A stretch of DNA of 64,000 nucleotides, taken from positions 61,194,705 through 61,258,704 of the forward strand of contig CAXKWD010000007.1 of NCBI GenBank assembly GCA_964059195.1. Reading direction: 5' to 3'. This document shows positions 60,342 through 64,000 of the stretch, in pieces. Both the position numbers and the translations under genes were made by a program. The notes under the pieces were generated by a model that had not been told where the DNA came from, ran no database searches, and was given only the letters and a program-made list of their open reading frames with translations. This DNA comes from Ectobius pallidus. Its lineage: Eukaryota > Arthropoda > Insecta > Blattodea > Ectobiidae. The number at the start of each line of letters is the position of its first letter. Position 1 is the first letter of the stretch.

Positions 60342-60783
60342 TGTTTTCCTATTGTAAGAGCATTTTGAAATGTTCAAAACAATCCAACAACCTGCTGTGA
60401 TTAGTTTTTTGAATGCGAGGAACGTTATGCCAGCAAACATTAATCACCAATTGTATGAGGTTTATGAGGAAACAATAATGAGTGATGGAATGATGAGGAA
60501 ACGGATTAGGTAGTTTAATGAAGGTCGTGAACATGTGCAAGATCTGACTGCATCATTTGGTTGGGAACAATTTGACTACACTCCCTACATTCTAGATTTG
60601 GCACCAAGCAATTGTCATCTGTTTCTTCATCTGAAGAAGTTTCTTGGTGAAAAATATTTCAACAACGATGATAATGTTGTGAAACAAGAAGTGCAGACAT
60701 GCCTATCATCACAGGTGGCACCATTCTTTGACGAAGTCATACAAACATTGGTTTCCCATTATGACAAGTGCCTGAATAAGTGA
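60342..60783 (+). pseudogene. Mariner transposase, N- and C-ends joined by deletion
   Basis: The N-terminal text AVISFLNARNVMPANINHQL and VMP/SDGMMRKRIR..FNEGREHV.DL is the mariner helix-turn-helix region. It runs straight into the C-terminal text DYTPYILDLAPSNCHLFLHL and KCLNK. The middle, with the first two catalytic Asp residues, is deleted. The third Asp of the PDLAPSD motif is Asn here. A stop lies at about 60510. Non-functional. Confidence 0.88.
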
Positions 60784-61960
60784 CTGTGTGGGTGGAGAAG
60801 TAGTGTAAGGTAATGAATGAAGTAAAGCATTTGGAATATAATGTTCTGTTATTTAAAAAAAATTATCATTAGTTATATGAAGCATGGAGCCAGACAGTTC
60901 ATGCTATAAAAATATGGAGACAACTTACACTCTTGAGCATAATATTTTTACAAATTTTTGATATAATTCTAATGGTTTACCATAATTTGCCTATTTCTCA
61001 GTAAATATATTTGTTATGCAGTCATAACCAAATGTGTTATTCAATTGTATTCCAATTTGCCTTGAACGTGCCTAGAAGTCATTAATAATAGCGTATGTGT
61101 AAGGATTTTAATTTTTTTTATTTCTGTTTCAAGTTGGTGGCCATTTTAAGTGATGAAGAGAGGATCTTATACTTTTTTGGACAAGAGGTCTACTGTTCAC
61201 AGAACTACTAACAATTTTCAAGTAAGTGCCACTATTGTCTTGTTCTGGGCTTTAATAAAGAAAAAGTTGATACAATATGTATGTATACCTGAACTTTATG
61301 TTCACAAAAATAAACAAAAGTAACTTTAAAACAATTTTCTGCAACCTTATTCATTCACGAAACACCATTTTTATACATTTTACAAAAATGTGGGTTAACC
61401 CGTCTTTCCCGGCATGTCATCTATTGAATCTGCATAATATAAATCCATATTATATGAGGGATTAGTGGATATGTTGCGTGTCTTTCACTGAAGTTTATGA
61501 AATGCCTTTACAGATATAGGGATTGAGCTTTCCATCATGCCTATGCTGTTTCTTTGTGGCATCTGTTGTCCAAAATGTTTGTCACATGTGTGTAATTAAC
61601 CCTTAACCATGGACGTGATTATTCTGTTACATTAACCTGGACATATAGTCTGAGTAACCGCTCAGAGTTATGGAGCTTTTAACACTGAAAAAACTTATGT
61701 CTATCATTAAATGTAGGCCTAAATGATGATGGCTTTGTTATAAAATTTTACATTTAATAACATTTATTTTATATTCCAGAAGTCAGATACCTTTATTCTG
61801 CCTAGAAGAGTGTGAGATCGCCAGCAACAATCATTGATTTTTTAATGTCTTTATGAACTAATTGTTTTGATTATGTCGAAAAGAACCTATGGGTTTTGCT
61901 GTTGGAAACAGAAACAATAATTATTTTAGCAGTGGCAGAGACATAAATGTAAGATTAGTG
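60784..61960. other. Unassigned; repeat shared with 49.1 kb
   Basis: No gene. 61050-61150 matches 49085-49180, ending TTTCAAGTTGGTGGCCATTTT. A TAGGCCTA lies at 61714-61721. Confidence 0.4.
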
Positions 61961-61964
61961 ACAA

Positions 61965-63277
61965 ATACTTCAATAGTATATTGCGATACAAGTGCTGTAA
62001 GTGCAGTGGCGGTTTCTCCTATGTGCTGCAGTGCTGCAGCACACAGCTTGTTTTCTGCTCGTCGTATAATGCTATTTTCAAACGCAATATTATATTTTCT
62101 TTTGCGTAGATTTTGAACTTGGCGCATCCACGCGAGAATTTCTTAGCTGGTAGCTTGGGAGTCAAGAGTCGGTAATGTGAATATTATCTTTTCCGCCTCG
62201 TGAATGCAGGTTGTGAACAGCGCAGCGTTCGTAGGGTGTGACGTCATGCTCGACCTTGGCTGCTGGGCGTATATGGGAGTTTTAACCTGCAAAATGCGCT
62301 GCGGCAGCAGGCAGCCGAGTGGGATTCTGAGGGAGGTTCACGTCTCACCGGCGGGCGAGCTGTTAGTTATGTGAGAAGATCTTCCACCATCTGACGGTAG
62401 GGGACCGTGATGTAGCGAGTAAGCAATGCTTTTCATCTTCACCGCCAAATTCGAATGTGTTAAATTCAGAAAAACCCGGATTCCACAACCCCGATTAAGT
62501 ATTCTGTCGCAATGGGAACACTAAGCGACTTCCTCTACCTCGATCATTATAAATACTATTTTCTCGTCTCTTATTCCATTTCGGGGAACTCTCACGCGAT
62601 TTTCCCTGCCCTAATTATTATTAATTATTAATATTATTATCATTATTATTATTGTTATTATTAATTTTTATTTTTATTTTTGATATTTTCTCTCGTCACA
62701 CAACTCACACAACGTTCGACGAGACGAGAGAAATTAGCAAAAAAATAATCGCATGAGAGTTCCCAGAGATGGATTAAGAGACGAGCAGTTTAGATAGGCC
62801 TACTAATAATTTTTAAAAATATTTTAAGTTTGCTGTATGAAATAGTATTTGCAGCACACTTTCGTTTTGAGCCACGAGCCGCTACTGTGTAAGTGGTGCA
62901 TACGGATCGAGGAAAGAGTTTGAAAAAACGAAGCACCGCTTGCGCCGAGTTTTTTTTCAATTTCCAAGAAATTTATTTATATTAATTGAGATATTCAGTG
63001 AAAATATTATGTTTATACACTATTGAAGATGAATGTTATATTTCAGAAAGTGATTTGCATATGTTGGTTGTTATGGGGACCGAATATTTTTCCTGTTAAA
63101 GTTGCCACAAACTAGGGGGCCTGGGTTCCGGTTTTCCATAATGGCTTGTATTTATTGCTTTCTGTAATTTTTACCGCACGGAGATTTATTTTGTTTTCAT
63201 AGCAATCAGATTACATGCGGGAATGTCAAGTTACGATCCACGGCAACAATATTCGTAAGTACCACTAATTAGTTAAG
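61965..63277 (+). repeat. Interspersed repeat E, copy 2, split by hAT
   Basis: TAGTATATTGCGATACAAGT at one end and CACTAATTAGTTAAGT at the other, the inverse of 51304-51785. Without the hAT insertion it is about 420 bp. Class unknown; no coding conserved between the copies. Confidence 0.8.
62004..62887. mobile_element. hAT-type MITE, TSD TGTAAGTG
   Basis: 884 bp. Ends CAGTGGCGGTTT and (inverted) CAGTAGCGGCTC; perfect 8-bp duplication TGTAAGTG (61996-62003, 62888-62895). Contains a TAGGCCTA at 62795-62802 and an ATT-rich run at about 62620-62685. No transposase. Confidence 0.92.
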
Positions 63278-63279
63278 TT

Positions 63280-64000
63280 GTGCCAAAAAATTTTTAATTA
63301 TTCTTGTATATCATGATTACTTTTTTTATTCACCATATGATGAAGAAATTTTATGAAATGTAATTAAAACTTGTTATAATGCACAAAGAAAAAATATCTT
63401 TCTCCTTTAGATTTATAACTAAATATGTAAATATTTTGTTTATTACTGTAAATAATTTTTAAAAAGTAATTTAGGTTCATGTTTGTTTGCTTTCTAAATA
63501 TTCTGTCAGAATTCTGTTATGAATTTACTGTGTAGAAAACAGATAATAGTATTTCATTAATATAACACAGTAGTTATAGAAAGTAAAGAACTTGGGTATA
63601 AATGTAGAAATATTTTCTTTCTAGTGCCATTAATATTTTAGAAATAATATTGGTTATGTTTTCTTGCTTCTAAATATCCCATATACTGGTACCGTACTTA
63701 TAATACATACTCCAGAATTATTACTGTCAATTTTTTTGTGTGGAAAACAAATACCAATAATAGCATTTGAATAGTGTAACATAAATCAAATCAACGTAAT
63801 ATCATCAATGTAGTGTCATCAAATCAACGTAATTTAAAACATGCTGGATTGTCAAAATAAGGTAATAAAGTATGAATGGTTTTCTTGTGATTATAACTAT
63901 AGTCCTAAATGTGTAAAGATTTTTTAATGTTATCCACTTTATAAAAAAAGTATCCATAACCTGGGTTCATACTTTTAGTTTTAGAATTGTATGACATATG
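63280..64000. other. AT-rich, with a degenerate tandem repeat
   Basis: No gene. Blocks TGCTTTCTAAATATTCTGTC.. (63488) and TTGCTTCTAAATATCCCAT.. (63664), each followed by GTAGAAAACA/GTGGAAAACA and AATAGTATTT/AATAGCATTT text, repeat at about 175-bp spacing. The rest is unassigned. Confidence 0.4.

Overview
The window is AT-rich eukaryotic DNA and almost certainly comes from an arthropod, most likely a hemimetabolous insect. Three kinds of evidence support this: spliced exons of an ABCC transporter with very large introns, insect-type LINE clades (RTE-like, R2-like, an R1/I/LOA-like element with RNase H), and nested DNA transposons. The wording of the minus-strand RTE-like LINE (49.3-52.9 kb) reminds me of cockroach sequences, but that is from memory and unchecked. 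There is no sign of a bacterial genome: no operons, ribosome binding sites or dense coding.

Host gene: three minus-strand exons carry most of an ABCC/MRP nucleotide-binding domain. They are A at 43895-44022, B at 20934-21179 (Walker A, Q-loop) and C at 15685-15854 (signature, Walker B). They join in phase 0 with canonical GT/AG sites, across introns of about 22.7 kb and 5.1 kb. Exon C has an in-frame TGA right after the signature motif, where the family usually has arginine. Everything else recognisable is mobile DNA.

Layout. 0.5-7.4 kb: a broken CR1/L2-like LINE split by a 3.2 kb fold-back transposon (about 0.9 kb inverted repeats, TATA duplication). 7.4-10.6 kb: an inverted LINE with a restriction-like endonuclease, meeting the first LINE 3' end to 3' end. 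10.6-13.8 kb: an RTE-like LINE hit by a 302 bp hAT MITE and an inverted dimer of a tRNA-derived SINE. 13.8-15.5 kb: unassigned DNA and a LINE tail. 16.1-17.4 kb: a Harbinger-type element. 17.9-20.3 kb: a Gypsy pol pseudogene. 22.5-23.3 kb: a TA-flanked element.

24.4-43.6 kb is a nest inside the ABCC intron: a Tigger-like element contains an LTR retrotransposon (TSD CATG); its 3' LTR contains a solo-LTR-like element (TSD AGCT); that contains a Harbinger (TSD TAA) with intron-bearing HARBI1 and Myb-partner remnants; that contains a LINE. The 3' LTR also holds a TA-flanked MITE and a hAT MITE. The LTR retrotransposon keeps an uninterrupted SGNH-hydrolase-like ORF in the position normally held by gag.

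44-64 kb: an unclassified repeat, a LINE tail with a second SINE copy, a full-length but broken minus-strand RTE-like LINE (49.3-52.9 kb), and an R1/I/LOA-type LINE (53.4-60.1 kb) with intact ORF1 and an ORF2 split by a hAT. Then come a mariner remnant and a second copy of a repeat that also sits in the minus-strand LINE, here split by another hAT.

Across all of this the palindrome TAGGCCTA occurs at least 16 times. In four coding remnants it behaves as an exact in-frame 6-bp insertion that turns TA into TA-GGCC-TA. This and the SGNH-bearing retrotransposon are the two most unusual signals here.
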